Assembly: GCA_037693485.1 (NCBI GenBank)
Contig: CM075344.1
Span: 22,838,501-22,902,500, forward strand
Direction: 5' to 3'
Source: Kitagawia praeruptora
Taxonomy: Eukaryota > Streptophyta > Magnoliopsida > Apiales > Apiaceae
Length of the DNA: 64,000 nt
The notes beneath the pieces were generated by a model that was not told the DNA's origin, made no database searches, and saw only the letters and a list, made by a program, of their open reading frames with translations. The first letter of the stretch is position 1; the number at the start of each line of letters is the position of its first letter. Position numbers and translations under genes: made by a program. Shown here in pieces: positions 1 through 10,690 of this stretch.

Positions 1-381
1 GATAAAATCTGCACTCAACACTCTTTTTGTATATATTAAAACTTGTAATACAAACACACAAATAAATGTTTACACACACATATAATGATACACACGACAC
101 ACACTTGTTTCTCTCTTGTTTAACAACTTCAGTAAGTTGTTTTCTGTGGTGTATATAATTGTGTTGATGTGTTGGTTTATATATACACATCTAATATTCT
201 AGCTTAGCTTACAACTTTTATCATTCCTTTCCTTGATGTTGTTGCTACTTCATTCCTTGACATTGTTGCACTCATACTCCATCCATTGCCCTTACTTCAC
301 TTCTACTCCATTCTTTGATTATGCTTCATATTTACACAATTCCTTGCTTCACATTTATGAAAGTGAGTTTGATCTTTAACA
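1..381 (-). repeat. 3' LTR of Copia-1 (edge-truncated)
   Basis: This direct repeat of 4631-5011 ends in TTTAACA at 381, directly beside the polypurine tract. About 7 terminal bases are missing at the window edge. Confidence 0.95.
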
Positions 382-397
382 CTCCCCCCTCAAACTC
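382..397 (-). other. Polypurine tract of Copia-1
   Basis: Read on the minus strand this is GAGTTTGAGGGGGGAG, immediately upstream of the 3' LTR. It is the expected primer site for plus-strand DNA synthesis. Confidence 0.85.
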
Positions 398-3300
398 GAC
401 TTTCCATTCCGAGTAATTTTCGAAACTCATTAATCTTTGTTGCAGATAAGCTCTTTGTAAATATGTCTGCAATTTGATCTTCAGTCCTGATTGCCTTCAT
501 GTCGATTTCCCCTTTAAGTACCTTTTCCCGTAGGAAATGATAATGTACTTCGACATGTTTTGTCCGAGCATGAAAGACCGGATTCTCGGCCAAACGGACT
601 GCTGATAGATTGTCACAATGTAATAGAACTCCATCTCTTATTGGTTGGTTCAAGTCCTTCATGAGTTGAATGAGCCAAGCACACTCTTGTGCTGCCATTG
701 CTCCTGCTCTATATTCTGCTTCAGTGGTTGACAAAGAAACAGTCGGTTGTCTCTTACTGCACCATGATATAGCTCCAGAACCAAGATTGAATGCATATCC
801 TGTAGTTGATCTCCTGGTGTCATGATCTCCGGCATAGTCAGCATCACAGTAGCCGATGACCTTGTTTTGCACTCCATTTTTGTAGACAAGTCCCCAATTA
901 ATTGTGCCTTTAATGTATCTCAGGATTCTTTTAACTGCTTCAAGGTGTGGCTTCCTTGGTTCCTGCATGAACCTGCTAACAACGCCTACTGCGAAAGATA
1001 TGTCAGGTCTAGAAAGAGTTAGGTAGATAAGACTACCTACTATTTGCCGATACATTTTTGCATCCTCCAATTCATTTACATCGTAGGCACTCAATTTCAG
1101 GTTTGGCGCCATTGGGGTAGAGACTGGTTTACACTCAGCTAGCCCAAACTTTTGAAGGATATCTCTTGCATATTTCTGTTGACCCAGAAATATACTAGCT
1201 TCTCTTCTTTCAACTTCCAATCCTAGGAAGTGGTTCAATTCACCAAGTTCCTTCATTTGAAACTGAATTGATAAATTTTCCTTTGTCCGTTGAATCTCAT
1301 CATTGTTATCTCCGGTGATGATTATATCATCCACATATATAAGGACAATTGATAATTTTCCTCCTCGAACTTTCACGAACAAGCTCGAATCTGCTGGGGC
1401 AACATGATAGCCACTTTGTACTAGGAACTCCGCAATCTTCCCGTACCATGCTCTGGGTGCCTGCTTCAAGCCATATAGAGCTTTCATCAATTTGCACACG
1501 AATTCTGGCTTTTCAAGATTCACAAATCCTTGAGGTTGATCAATATAAATGTCATGATCAAGTTCTCCATGTAGAAAGGCATTCTTCACGTCCATCTGCC
1601 ATAATTTCCATGACTTACTTGCGGCTAAGGCTAGTAAGACACGAACTGTAGTGAGCTTTGCAACTGGACTGAATGTCTCGTCATAGTCTATGCCATACTC
1701 CTGAGCAAAACCACGAACAACTAATCGAGCCTTGTACCGCTCGATCGTACCATTTGGACGAGTCTTCAACTTGTAAACCCATTTGCAGGATATGGGTTTA
1801 AGTCCTTGAGGTTTTGGCACTAACTTCCAAGTTTGATTTTGTTTGAGTGCCGATATCTCTTCTTCCATTGCTTTTCTCCATTCTGGACTCTTTGATGCTT
1901 CATCAAAGTTAGCTGGCTCTTTGACCTCAGCATAGGCAGCATCTACATACTTTGGATTTGGCCGCCTTTCTCTGTTAGACTTCCGTACTTGTGGTTGCGA
2001 TGGCTCTTTTTCTTGCTCTTCCGGTTGATTAGTCTGTACTTCATCTGGTGTGTCATGAACACCTGTTCTCCATGGGCTTCTTGACTTGGATCGTACCTCC
2101 GATAGATCCGTCGGGGATTCTGGGTCACCATTGGTTTGAGATGACTCTAGCTGCAACTTGATTTGTAACTTCTCTTGCATCTCCGGTGTATCTGGTAATA
2201 CCACCTTGTTTGACCACCATGAAGATGCCTCATCAAATACAACATTTCGTGAGACATATACTTTGTTTGTGTTGGGATCACAACATCTCCAACCTTTCTT
2301 CTGTTCGTCGTATCCCACAAAAATGCAACGGGTAGCTTTCTTATCAAACTTGCTACGATCTTCATCTGCGATAAACACATAACATACACAACCAAATACC
2401 CGAAAATAATTGACAGTTGGTTTCACCTTATACAACTTCTGAAATGGTGAAACAAATTCCAACCTTGGTTGTGGTAGCCTATTAGTGATATAGACCACTG
2501 TATTCATGCATTCTGCCCAAAACCTTGTGTCAACATTCTTGGCATGTAGAAGACTTCTACATATCTCTGCCAGATGACGATTCTTTCTCTCCGCTACTCC
2601 ATTCTGTTGCGGAGTTTTTGCACAAGTGAGTTGTCTCCGAATGTTGAACTTCATGAGGTAGTTGTTGAACTCTTTAGAAGTGTATTCTCCTCCATTATCA
2701 GTGCGCAAGCACTTGATCTTTCTCCCGAACTCACTTTCTACCGTGTCCTTGAATTCCCTGAATTTTTCAAAAGCCTCATCTTTATGTTTTAAGAAGTATA
2801 CCCATACATACCTCGAAAAATCATCAATGAACGTTATCAAATATTGATAACCACGAGTTGATGGTTGTTGGATTCTTCCAAGAAGATCTGAGTGCACCAA
2901 CTCCAATGGCTCTTTTGCTCTAAACTTTGACTCCTTATAAGGCAATTGATGCGCCTTACCATATTGACATCCTGCACATACAACATCATGGCAAATATCA
3001 AGTTGTGGGAGTCCCTTCAACATAGACTTTTGCATCATAGTCTTCAAATTTCTATAGTTGACATGCCCGAGTCGTGCATGCCACAAGTCACCCGTATCAC
3101 TCTTTCTGGCCTTATCAACATAGACCTCTTCAGCTGACATCACATAAATAGCCTTTATCTTTGGTCCTCCCATGAATGGTGTACCTATCACTTTTAATTC
3201 TTGATAGACCTTTACATCATTTGGACCGAATAATACATAGTTACCTGAATTTGTTAGTTGGGAAACTGACAACAGGTTCTTCTTCATCCCTGGAACATGA

Positions 3301-4547
3301 TATACATTTTCAAGTTGCATACCTTCATTCCCGTATTTTTGTGGCAGCTGCGACTTGCCAATTTGAGATATTGACATATGTGTGTTATCTGCTGTTACGA
3401 TAACACGATCTCCTGTGTACTTCATTATATTCGACAATTTTGACTCATCGCCTGTCATATGATTTGAACAGCCTGAATCAACAATCCAATCATTCTTGTA
3501 GTCGACTTTTTCTTCCACAAAGAAAGATGTGTCATAATTCCAATCTTCTTCTTTTGCGTCTTCGTGCTTAGAAGATGTTGCGACATTTCCTTCAATTTTC
3601 TTGGACCAGCAATCTCTTGCATAATGTCCCTTCTTGCCACAATTAAAGCATTCCACATTTTGACGATCATTTTGTTGCCGTCGGTTCTGATCACTCCGAT
3701 ACTTTTGAGCTCCTCTTGCTCCCCCTGAATGGAAACCTCTATCTTGATTTCCTCGAACATCTTTTTCTTGAGTGTTGAATCTCCCGGTACTACGTCCTCG
3801 TCCTCGACCACGACCACGATTGCTTCCTCGGCCGCCTCTCCTATTGCTGAAAAGAGCCGTCTCTTCACGGCTGGTTGTTTGACTGGACAAAGGTTTGTCT
3901 AGATCCTCTTCGTTAATTAGCAAATTCTCCAGATCTGCTAAAGTTGGCTCGGTGGCCCAGCCCCGAGTTGCCGTGATAATACTCTTGTACTCCGGCTTTA
4001 GTCCATGGATGATAATTCTTTTCATCCTGATCAGTGTAATACCATTTTCAGGATCTAGTTTGGAAATCTCGTCACAAAGAGATTTCACCTTTGAGAAATA
4101 CTGACTCACTGTCATATTCTTTTGGGAGATCGACAAAACCTCATTTTCGAGCCTTTGTAATTTCGCGTCATTCTTCTTCGCGAAAATTCCTGTTAGTATG
4201 TCCCATGCTTCCTTTGGCGTTTGGGCATCTTTGATCCGCTGTAGAAAATCATCCTCCACAGCTACTGTTAAAGCGTACATGGCTTTGCCCGCTTTAACCT
4301 TCCATTTCTTTAAAATTTCAGGATCAGCTCCTGATTTTTGAGGTGTATCAACTACTCGTGTTGGTGTTGAGGTTGTGGTGTCGGAAGCCAAGTCTACGCT
4401 TTTGGCCTCCCTTGGTGGTGGTGTTGTATCGCCTCCATTTACAACATCCCATAAGTCTTGTCCAAGCAAGTAAAACTTTATACGGGTACTCCATGACCCA
4501 TAATTGTTGTTATTGAGTTTCTCAATAGAATTTGTAAATTCTCCCAT
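390..4547 (-). CDS. Copia-1 gag-pol polyprotein, intact
   Basis: This single open frame of 1385 residues starts at the ATG at 4547 (MGEFTNSIEKLN), the usual beginning of a Copia gag. The frame stays open upstream into the LTR to 4820, but that part looks like non-coding leader. Domains in order: gag of the UBN2/DUF4219 type; an RG-rich stretch near residues 255-280; a CCHC zinc knuckle (CFNCGKKGHYARDC, about residue 298); an aspartic protease with VDSGCSNHMTG (about 355); the GAG-pre-integrase motif LWHARLGH; an integrase with FIDDFSRYVW and TDNGGEY; reverse transcriptase with YVDDIIITGD (about 1070); and RNase H with DADYAGD and STTEAEY. No stop or frameshift interrupts it. Together with identical LTRs, this makes the copy potentially autonomous, though activity is not shown. 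Confidence 0.93.
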   Translation of the reverse strand: MGEFTNSIEKLNNNNYGSWSTRIKFYLLGQDLWDVVNGGDTTPPPREAKSVDLASDTTTSTPTRVVDTPQKSGADPEILKKWKVKAGKAMYALTVAVEDDFLQRIKDAQTPKEAWDILTGIFAKKNDAKLQRLENEVLSISQKNMTVSQYFSKVKSLCDEISKLDPENGITLIRMKRIIIHGLKPEYKSIITATRGWATEPTLADLENLLINEEDLDKPLSSQTTSREETALFSNRRGGRGSNRGRGRGRGRSTGRFNTQEKDVRGNQDRGFHSGGARGAQKYRSDQNRRQQNDRQNVECFNCGKKGHYARDCWSKKIEGNVATSSKHEDAKEEDWNYDTSFFVEEKVDYKNDWIVDSGCSNHMTGDESKLSNIMKYTGDRVIVTADNTHMSISQIGKSQLPQKYGNEGMQLENVYHVPGMKKNLLSVSQLTNSGNYVLFGPNDVKVYQELKVIGTPFMGGPKIKAIYVMSAEEVYVDKARKSDTGDLWHARLGHVNYRNLKTMMQKSMLKGLPQLDICHDVVCAGCQYGKAHQLPYKESKFRAKEPLELVHSDLLGRIQQPSTRGYQYLITFIDDFSRYVWVYFLKHKDEAFEKFREFKDTVESEFGRKIKCLRTDNGGEYTSKEFNNYLMKFNIRRQLTCAKTPQQNGVAERKNRHLAEICRSLLHAKNVDTRFWAECMNTVVYITNRLPQPRLEFVSPFQKLYKVKPTVNYFRVFGCVCYVFIADEDRSKFDKKATRCIFVGYDEQKKGWRCCDPNTNKVYVSRNVVFDEASSWWSNKVVLPDTPEMQEKLQIKLQLESSQTNGDPESPTDLSEVRSKSRSPWRTGVHDTPDEVQTNQPEEQEKEPSQPQVRKSNRERRPNPKYVDAAYAEVKEPANFDEASKSPEWRKAMEEEISALKQNQTWKLVPKPQGLKPISCKWVYKLKTRPNGTIERYKARLVVRGFAQEYGIDYDETFSPVAKLTTVRVLLALAASKSWKLWQMDVKNAFLHGELDHDIYIDQPQGFVNLEKPEFVCKLMKALYGLKQAPRAWYGKIAEFLVQSGYHVAPADSSLFVKVRGGKLSIVLIYVDDIIITGDNNDEIQRTKENLSIQFQMKELGELNHFLGLEVERREASIFLGQQKYARDILQKFGLAECKPVSTPMAPNLKLSAYDVNELEDAKMYRQIVGSLIYLTLSRPDISFAVGVVSRFMQEPRKPHLEAVKRILRYIKGTINWGLVYKNGVQNKVIGYCDADYAGDHDTRRSTTGYAFNLGSGAISWCSKRQPTVSLSTTEAEYRAGAMAAQECAWLIQLMKDLNQPIRDGVLLHCDNLSAVRLAENPVFHARTKHVEVHYHFLREKVLKGEIDMKAIRTEDQIADIFTKSLSATKINEFRKLLGMESRV

Positions 4548-4584
4548 GATTGGCTTGCTGGACTTTCTCTGCAGATTTTGATAA

Positions 4585-4603
4585 CCAAGCTCTTGATACC
4601 AAA
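4585..4603 (-). other. Primer binding site of Copia-1
   Basis: On the minus strand, TGGTATCAAGAGC lies two bases inside the 5' LTR. It resembles the initiator-Met tRNA primer site TGGTATCAGAGC used by many plant Copia elements, with one extra A. Confidence 0.8.
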
Positions 4604-5011
4604 TGTTGAAGATAAAATCTAAATGTTGAAGATAAAATCTGCACTCAACACTCTTTTTGTATATATTAAAACTTGTAATACAAACACACAAATAAATGTT
4701 TACACACACATATAATGATACACACGACACACACTTGTTTCTCTCTTGTTTAACAACTTCAGTAAGTTGTTTTCTGTGGTGTATATAATTGTGTTGATGT
4801 GTTGGTTTATATATACACATCTAATATTCTAGCTTAGCTTACAACTTTTATCATTCCTTTCCTTGATGTTGTTGCTACTTCATTCCTTGACATTGTTGCA
4901 CTCATACTCCATCCATTGCCCTTACTTCACTTCTACTCCATTCTTTGATTATGCTTCATATTTACACAATTCCTTGCTTCACATTTATGAAAGTGAGTTT
5001 GATCTTTAACA
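4604..5011 (-). repeat. 5' LTR of Copia-1, with a 20-bp end duplication
   Basis: The LTR body is 4624-5011. A 20-base unit is exactly tandem at 4601-4620 and 4621-4640, so the inner LTR end (TGTTGAAG on plus) occurs twice, at 4604 and 4624. The primer binding site follows the 4604 end. Confidence 0.85.
4806..4815 (-). promoter_or_regulatory. TATA-like box in the Copia-1 5' LTR
   Basis: The minus strand reads TATATATAAA within the LTR that would drive element transcription. The assignment is by position and sequence only. Confidence 0.5.
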
Positions 5012-6221
5012 CCACCATCCAAGATGCATTATCTTGTGCATACCAGAGACATGACAGATGCTTTTAGAAAATAGGAAATAAACCCCTGGACCTTGTCTCG
5101 ATTTGTTTCAGAAGAAAACACGTCCACCGAAAATTTGACATGCTGGTTCTATGTCGTAGTTTGGCTATTTGTGATTTTTTAGGCCAAACTTTCCCAAAAC
5201 TTATTATTCTCTTTTAGTAGCATCTTAGTTCTACAGTTATATGTACAGAATTTAATCTCGTGCAGCATTGTACACAAGTTCTTGGCCTACAACTTGAAGC
5301 AAGATCCATGACCATGAGTATACAACTCATGATTGCTATATATTCTCTGTGTTCTGTTCGTAGCATCCACATGTTTTTTTAGTGTAGCACAAGTAGGTTA
5401 ACGTATAGGCATTGAGTCGAATAAAATGAATTCCTTCAAGTGCTGTAACCAAACAGAGACGACCTGGATAGCTACAGTCATGCAAATTCAGTATCCTGAT
5501 TTGTGCAGTAGTGCTCTGGACTATTTGGTGACTTCTCATGATCCAATTGCAAAACTTGAAACAAAGAACAAACAAAAAGCAGGGTATGCACACACATGTA
5601 TCTGTGCGCTATATTTAAAAGGGTAATGTTGAATCAACAAGCTGATATTAAAAAGAAAAATCACTACATAGGATGCACATACACGAGAACAGAACTATAA
5701 AGTATAAACTTTGCATCGTTTAATATACAAGTATCATGAGCACTTCTTTCCCATCCGGCTCAAACTAGCGTAATGGCTTTGGAGCTTATGCCATTCAAAC
5801 ACAACCAAGGTTTTGCAGAAGCTAATAGATGATTTTTATATGAGAAATATATGTGCATTCTGTCTATATTGTTGCTTAGTTAATTTCGGTTTTGCTTTTG
5901 ACTGTTTTATTTTGCAGCAACTAGTCTTTCAGAAATTTTGTGTCTGTCTTTGATTGATTGAGACATAATAAAGAATTTAAACCTTTGATAAAGAAGTTGC
6001 AGTATCCAAAGAACAAGCGGACAAATAGTAAGAAAAACTGAAAGTCATGATTCACAAAATTTCAACTGAAAACTAAACATCATTGTATTACTAATTCAAA
6101 ATCAGAGTACAATGTCTGAAACTCTTAAAGAAAGAAAAAATAACTGACAACTGAAAATCTAAATTACAATTCATCAGAAAACTACAGCTACGTCTTCAAT
6201 CATATCGCTTCATCTATTCCT
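5012..6221. other. Flank without a recognised gene
   Basis: About 1.2 kb lies between Copia-1 and the FLA-like gene. Only short open frames occur (for example 5336-5593, minus). None shows a domain I recognise, and no repeats of other window sequence were found. The right part presumably holds the 3' untranslated region of the FLA-like gene. Confidence 0.5.
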
Positions 6222-6794
6222 CTATGCCGCTGCTCGAGTATTCGCTTCTCCAAGAGCATGTTGTCCTACCCGCAAAAGTGGTGGCATCTTCGATCGTTGA
6301 GGGTGCAAGTCAAGGATGTGGTTGATCCCGTGAACCGCAATACGAGGGGAAAGATACAGATTAGGATGCGTGATGAGCGAATTGTCGATCATGTAATATG
6401 AAGACAAAGTGCTGGTGATGAGAATAGTTTTAGAAGGGATAAGTGTTGGGAGGAGAGTCAAGGGTTTCAAGTGACACAAATCAGAAAACAAGAGGTGGTG
6501 TCTGGGAGTAATGTGGTACGGGATCAGATAATGGTACATGTCCGTAGCGTAGCGAAGGTGAGAGATTGCAGAATCGGTCGGGACAAAGAGGGTGGCGTTT
6601 GTGGGGAAGATAGGTCTGGTTTTGGAGGTGGCTAACAGCTTGGCCCAGATTGAGAAGCCACCTTCGTAAAGCAGAGCGTCGATGATTGCATTGACTTCTA
6701 TGTCAGGAGGAGCTGGCAAAGTGGATGATGTAGTAGCGGAGATGGAGGCAAGGTTGAGGAAGAGAAAGAGGGTTAGAAAGTAATGCTTTGTCAT
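6222..6794 (-). CDS. Fasciclin-like arabinogalactan protein (FAS1 domain)
   Basis: This is a single-exon gene of 190 residues. Residues 1-20 are a hydrophobic signal peptide (MTKHYFLTLFLFLNLASIS). One FAS1 domain follows, from about 33 to 165. It has the H1 motif TLFVPTDSAISHL with an N-glycosylation site (NAT) and an H2-like motif HGINHIL near its end. FAS1 proteins are secreted adhesion and cell-wall proteins. The short length, single FAS1 domain and lack of a hydrophobic GPI-signal tail resemble the Arabidopsis FLA19-21 group rather than GPI-anchored FLAs. A TATA box lies 57 bases upstream. The frame is intact with no obvious lesion, making this the best candidate host gene in the window. 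Whether it is expressed is unknown: repeat DNA begins about 150 bases upstream of the ATG. Confidence 0.85.
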   Translation of the reverse strand: MTKHYFLTLFLFLNLASISATTSSTLPAPPDIEVNAIIDALLYEGGFSIWAKLLATSKTRPIFPTNATLFVPTDSAISHLRYATDMYHYLIPYHITPRHHLLFSDLCHLKPLTLLPTLIPSKTILITSTLSSYYMIDNSLITHPNLYLSPRIAVHGINHILDLHPQRSKMPPLLRVGQHALGEANTRAAA

Positions 6795-6850
6795 GCAGGT
6801 ACGATGGTAAACTTAGAATGATCGATGCAGGCCTTAATGATAATGTATTG

Positions 6851-6858
6851 TTTATATA
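6851..6858 (-). promoter_or_regulatory. TATA box of the FLA-like gene
   Basis: The minus strand reads TATATAAA 57 bases upstream of the ATG at 6794, leaving room for a short 5' untranslated region. Confidence 0.6.
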
Positions 6859-6942
6859 GGGTTCAAGAGCACCGACACAAAACCAAAGATTCTCCTAAAG
6901 ATTCTTCTACTTGTGATACAAGATTCAGCAAACATGCTTAAA

Positions 6943-8338
6943 TATTAAGCAAACAACTAATTCTGTGAGTATCCCTCACGGTGAACCGCCTACAATGATA
7001 TTTTCGGACTTACATCCGAGCATGCCCCGAACTTCTATGCTTGCTTGTACAACAACTGATTTTAGCCAACATTTGTATATTATTGTGACTCCTGAATATA
7101 AATTTATACAAGTCCTGAGTAATCTATACAATTATATTAAAATTATATTAAAGTCGAAATATTAAAAATTAATTTTTTTATGATTTTCGGTTTTTTATTT
7201 TAATTATTAAATATTAAAATAATATAATTAATATTAATTAGTCGATTGCCTTTTCTAATTAAAATACGTTAAATTTTAATATTAATATTAATTTTGGTCG
7301 CTGTACTACCAAAATAATCTCAACAGTTGAATTTAATCTTTTTAAAAATAGACGATCAAGATTATATCATTGTAAAAAGAAAATTATAATCAAAAAAGGA
7401 TATAATTATAAAAAGTTGCATTATAAGTGATTTTTAGAAATAAAATTATAATCTAAAAAGGATATAATTAAAGAAGTTTGTATTAGAATTGAATTTTATA
7501 AGTAAAATTATAATCTGAAAAGGATATAATTAAAAAATATTGTATTAGAATTGAATTTTACTTTTTTTTATTAGTATTAAAAAAATTCATGTTTACTATT
7601 TGGGCTCAATCTTAAAATCTATAAATCATATTTTGATTATTTTATAATCCACGCAAAGCTCATAAAACTATCTTTAATTTAGTGATGATTTAATATTTAT
7701 TATTCAAATGGAAACACTCAGAATCTCAAAAGAAAAAAATATAATTACCAATTTTTAATTAATCTCATTCAATGTAAAATTAAATATGATTTAAATCTTT
7801 AACATACATCTTTTCGTATTTCAGTATAAATACAATTTTTAGTTTATAACATATTAAAATATAAAATATTTTTTTATGCAAGATCCAACGATTTTCATCT
7901 ATTTATTTGAAGATCTAACGGTTCTCATTTATTTTATCGTACGAAGGACCAGACTACCTATAATCAAAGTTTTGGACAAAATCCTTCTCACACTTATTAT
8001 TAAAATTGTTTTTGGTTGTTAGTAGAACTATCTTCAAATTATAATAAAGGTATTTTGATAATCAAAACGAATTATAAGTAGAATTCATAAATTAGATAGA
8101 ATTTTCAACGTAAAAAATCGTTAATTTCTTCTATATTTTGTTTTTGCATATATTTAATTGAAAAATAATTGTTAAACCATCACTAAATTAAATATTATTT
8201 TATAAATTTCACGTGAAATCAAATTTTAAGAATTTAGGATAGAGTATAAATATTAAATCGGACGTGTAAAATCTTATATATATATCAAATTTTTAACGAG
8301 AATTTGATATAATACTATATTTTAACGAGAAGTCGAGA
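6943..8338. repeat. 1.4-kb tandem unit, copy 1
   Basis: This AT-rich unit begins with AGCAAACAACTAATT and a TGTGAGTATC segment. It recurs as copy 2 in two pieces, 8339-8385 and 12395-13707, with high identity. The core 6998-8310 matches 12403-13707. It has no coding content. A further diverged fragment of its beginning lies at about 32598-32740. Confidence 0.85.
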
Positions 8339-8385
8339 ATTAGCAAACAACTAATTGTGTGAGTATCTCTTACGGTGATTTCTAA

Positions 8386-8657
8386 TCTATCTATATATCT
8401 ATATAAAAGAAAATCCCGGGCGGCTGACGTGGCAGTCCCCAATATTCTTCTTTCTAATTTTCTTATTTTTTGAGATTTCTTGCTTATTGACCATCCTTGC
8501 AAGCCCGTTACACCCTCTATATCTTCCGAAACTGATCAATCTCTTGTGGTCTCTCCGCCTTCTGAAACTGATTTACTCATAACTATGTATATATAGATGT
8601 TGTCCATGGCACGTCAGCCGCCCGGGATTTTCTTTTATATAGATATATAGATATATA
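8386..8657. repeat. Inverted duplication of the Helitron A 5' end
   Basis: About 45 bases of the left end, including CCCGGGCGGCTGACGTG, recur as a reverse complement at about 8609-8655. The two arms bracket some 175 bases and could form a long hairpin. Either the 5' end was duplicated in inverted orientation or a second Helitron end was inserted. Confidence 0.8.
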
Positions 8658-9173
8658 ATTTTTTAAGCTGTTTATTTATATGATAATGATTACTTCAATT
8701 TGTCTTTGATCTTGCCTTCATTTTGAGGAGGCTTTTAGACATTTGGCATCTTGCTGCGAGTTGAGCAAAAAAAGGTTAATAGTTTGTTTCTAATTCATTT
8801 TCTTTATGATCAGGTGATGACGTTATTGGTGGTTGATTCATTTCGGAACCGCGTTTCTCAAGCTAGGAATTCCTCCTCAAGTATCTTTTTGTCTTCCCAA
8901 ATAATTGAATAGCTTATTTTTCTTTGGCAAAAAAAAATAACTTATTTTTCCATCAGCTTTTATATAAGCATAGTAACTGAGATTGCTTCTTTTATTCTTC
9001 TGCAACTTGATGATGACCTTTTGATACGGCCAAACTTTTTAATGATACTAAAATTATTAGCAAAGCATGACTGTTCATGTGTTCTATGCACCACCAGCAA
9101 AGGGTGGTGAATTTTAACGGAAACAACTTATATTCGCTTTTTTGAGCTTCATGAATCTATGAAGAAATGGGGT

Positions 9174-9755
9174 GCTGATAGTGAGGTTTGGGCCTCAATC
9201 TTGCTTGATGAGTTTGTGCATGACCTTTATATGTAATGATCTCTCATAGCAATATTTCGGATTGCAGATATGCCTGATTGCTAATGTTCACTCAGATGCT
9301 TCTAGCATTCACCCAATATCTGCTGCTAAGGTTTTCTTTTGTTCCTTCCTGCAAGGTATTGTTATCCATCATTTGCATCTCAGGTATTTTTGCAATTTTC
9401 CTGTTTTACCCTGCTGCCCATGCCTTCTCCTACGTTAATCTATCTAGCTTATACCTCACGTTTGGGCTGATAGTGAGGTTTGGGCCTCAATCTTGCTTGA
9501 TGAGTTTGTGCATGACCTTTATATGTAATGATCTCTCATAGCAATATTTCGGATTGCAGATATGCCTGATTGCTAATGTTCACTCAGATGCTTCTAGCAT
9601 TCACCCAATATCTGCTGCTAAGGTTTTCTTTTGTTCCTTCCTGCAAGGTATTGTTATCCATCATTTGCATCTCAGGTATTTTTGCAATTTTCCTGTTTTA
9701 CCCTGCTGCCCATGCCTTCTCCTACGTTAATCTATCTAGCTTATACCTCACGTTT
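9174..9755. repeat. 292-bp direct tandem duplication in Helitron A
   Basis: Positions 9174-9465 and 9466-9755 are essentially the same sequence with an offset of 292 bases. Each copy can be read as MLMFTQMLLAF..., but no family is recognised. The frame before copy 1 (about 9140-9235) reads FELHESMKKWGADSEVW and may be part of a captured exon, unassigned. Confidence 0.85.
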
Positions 9756-10690
9756 TCCGCTATCTACATCATTTGCTCTTTTAGATGTCTAAACGAAACC
9801 ATCAATTAATTTATTTCGTTAATTTGATTTTAAATCCGGGGTGTGCGTACGGTTTAGTTTATATACATGTGTGTACAATTATCATGGAAATATATTTTTG
9901 TTTGCTTGATAATTAGGTATTGGTGCCCCTAATCAGTGTTAACAAATTTGATAGTGAGTGATAACAATGTCTTTAGACACAAAATTGTTTACATACATGT
10001 CAATATGTTGTATCCCCGGCTCTTTTCTCTCACTCCTGTTTGTCTCTCTTTTCTTTCATTTTCGAATACGCCACCAACTGGACCCCTGAGCAGCAACCTT
10101 TTGATAATAATCATGAGCTGGCATGGTTCTTGTGGATACTCATGTCTGCACATAAGGATTTGATTTTCAACAGTGAAAAAGGGAACCAATGACTATTCAT
10201 TTTCCAGAAGGAAATTCAGGTGTATCTATGTTTGGTATATCTTTAGAGTTTGTACGAACTCCGAAGATTTTGGCTGAATATTCTATTTATACCACTTTTG
10301 TTGAAAGCATGCTGAAATATGATGTGATTTAATTCCAAATTGTCATTGGTGTTAATATTTTGGCTCAACGCCTAAGAACTTTTTTTTAGCAGAATCAAGA
10401 TTTACTTACATGGCGTTTTTCATATTGTTTTACTTGTGATTAAATTGTTAATTCAGTTATATAGTTGCTTTGTTAATTTGTTGATGATGGTATAGTGCGG
10501 ATACGAGAAGTCTACTGAAACTGTGTCATTTTACTAGAAATGATTACTGAATGATCGCCTATGGTAGAAGTGGCAAGTCAGAGATGGATATTGTTTGTTC
10601 GCTTCAGCTATGCATTGGAAGGAGAATAGGAGATCATTTTCTGAAGTTCTAGACCAATAATTAACTGAAGATGCTGATAAAAAAAGTTAA

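Larger units (their letters stand above)
1..5011 (-). mobile_element. Copia-1, near-complete Ty1/copia LTR retrotransposon
   Basis: The element reads on the minus strand. The 5' LTR is at the right (to 5011) and the 3' LTR at the left, cut by the window edge about 7 bases from its end. Between them lie a primer binding site, one open gag-pol frame and a G-rich polypurine tract. Positions 1-381 match 4631-5011 with no difference that I can see, so insertion was very recent. The target-site duplication cannot be checked because the left flank is outside the window; the five bases on the right are CCACC. Lineage within Copia was not resolved. Confidence 0.95.

Noticed and set aside
4548..4820. 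Upstream extension of the Copia-1 gag frame by 91 codons
   Set aside because: It runs through the primer site and LTR, and the peptide is low complexity. The conserved gag begins at MGEF.
5336..5626. Overlapping frames on both strands near the FLA-like gene
   Set aside because: Short, mutually overlapping and without a domain; not enough to call a gene.
9278..9809. Two similar open frames (87 and 79 residues)
   Set aside because: They are the two copies of the 292-bp duplication, have no known domain, and lie within a non-autonomous Helitron.
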